From assembly GCA_022360735.1 (NCBI GenBank), contig JAKSCF010000127.1:1-5399 (forward strand): 5,399 nucleotides of DNA, in the 5' to 3' direction. Within the stretch, counting starts at the first letter, position 1; each line of letters starts with the position of its first letter. The notes under the pieces are model-generated. The model made no database searches and was not told where the DNA came from. It worked only from the letters and a program-made list of their open reading frames with translations. This document shows positions 5,285 through 5,399 of the stretch, one piece after another. A program made the position numbers and the translations under genes. The stretch is from Clostridia bacterium. Its GTDB lineage: Bacteria > Bacillota_A > Clostridia > Peptostreptococcales > JAAYPU01.

Positions 5285-5324
5285 TTAACAATTACCTAAC
5301 ATAGACATAATAAATCCTTATAAA
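5285..5324 (+). promoter_or_regulatory. Candidate promoter region for the right-end gene
   Basis: Two overlapping weak options are visible. CTAACA (5296-5301) and TATAAA (5319-5324) have a 17-base spacer, and TTAACA (5285-5290) and CATAAT (5306-5311) have a 15-base spacer. A better-looking TATAAT at 5333-5338 is too close to the SD site and lacks a -35. Because a terminator lies at 5179-5224, the next gene needs a promoter in this stretch. Confidence 0.28.
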
Positions 5325-5361
5325 AGAGCTAATATAATTAAGGTGAAAGGAGGATTAAAGG

Positions 5362-5399
5362 ATGAGTGTATTGACCTATATAAAAAAAGGTGATGTTTC
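5362..5399 (+). CDS. Start of an unidentified gene, cut by the window edge
   Basis: An ATG follows AAAGGAGG (5346-5353) with an 8-base spacer, the best ribosome binding site in the right part of the window. The visible codons give MSVLTYIKKGDV followed by serine, and the frame is open to the edge. This is too short to identify a family. The preceding terminator and AT-rich leader suggest it begins a new transcription unit. Confidence 0.72.
   Translation, partial: MSVLTYIKKGDV

Larger units (their letters stand above)
4834..5361. other. Long gene-poor intergenic region with two terminators and a repeat cluster
   Basis: These 528 bases contain no conventional gene that I can support. In order they hold the terminator of the hydrolase gene (4882-4924), a plain stretch (4926-5010), a T-rich tract (5011-5030), a cluster of TTWACATTY elements (5030-5148), a short candidate transcript ending in a second terminator (5179-5224), and an AT-rich leader for the next gene (5225-5361). 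A 66-codon minus-strand open frame (5012-4812) crosses the first terminator and lacks an SD site; I treat it as unsupported. Confidence 0.6.

Noticed and set aside
5333..5338. Perfect TATAAT just before the right-end gene
   Set aside because: Transcription from it would start at or inside the SD site, and no -35 lies at the proper distance.
1..5399. CRISPR arrays, tRNA or rRNA genes, insertion sequences
   Set aside because: No regularly spaced repeats, cloverleaf-like sequence, rRNA-like stretches or transposase motifs were seen on either strand.

Overview
The window is AT-rich, has strong AAGGAGG-type Shine-Dalgarno (SD) sites and mostly short intergenic gaps. It looks like chromosomal DNA of a low-GC Firmicute, most likely an anaerobic member of the Clostridia. 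That assignment rests on composition, signals and gene content only.

Left part (1-3363): four genes run on the + strand in one tight block. They are the C-terminal tail of a DctM-type TRAP transporter large permease, a zinc-dependent medium-chain dehydrogenase resembling L-galactonate/L-gulonate-type 5-dehydrogenases, a LarA-family protein (nickel-pincer hydroxyacid racemase/epimerase superfamily), and an SDR oxidoreductase of the D-mannonate/D-fructuronate type (UxuB-like). Gaps are 21, 30 and 5 bases, and each gene has its own SD site. Together they read as an uptake-and-catabolism operon for a sugar acid. My main hypothesis is that the two dehydrogenases and the epimerase form a redox-neutral shuttle: an L-hexonate is oxidised at C5 to a keto-uronate, reduced to D-mannonate, then epimerised at C2 to D-gluconate.

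Middle part (3364-4833): a 133-base gap starts with a perfect 15-base palindrome. A small two-helix membrane protein with a TTG start follows. A second gap holds a weak terminator-like hairpin and a good sigma-A-type promoter, which drives a stand-alone metallo-beta-lactamase-fold hydrolase with a LACTB2-like C-terminal domain.

Right part (4834-5399): the hydrolase ends at a strong, possibly bidirectional intrinsic terminator. The next ~435 bases carry no convincing ordinary gene, but they do hold a cluster of five TTWACATTY elements in both orientations. A short candidate transcript overlaps the cluster and ends in a second strong terminator, whose loop contains CTCCTCCCC, an anti-Shine-Dalgarno-like sequence. 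This unit could be an undescribed small RNA, a 17-residue peptide gene, or both. The window closes with the first 13 codons of a new gene behind a strong SD site.
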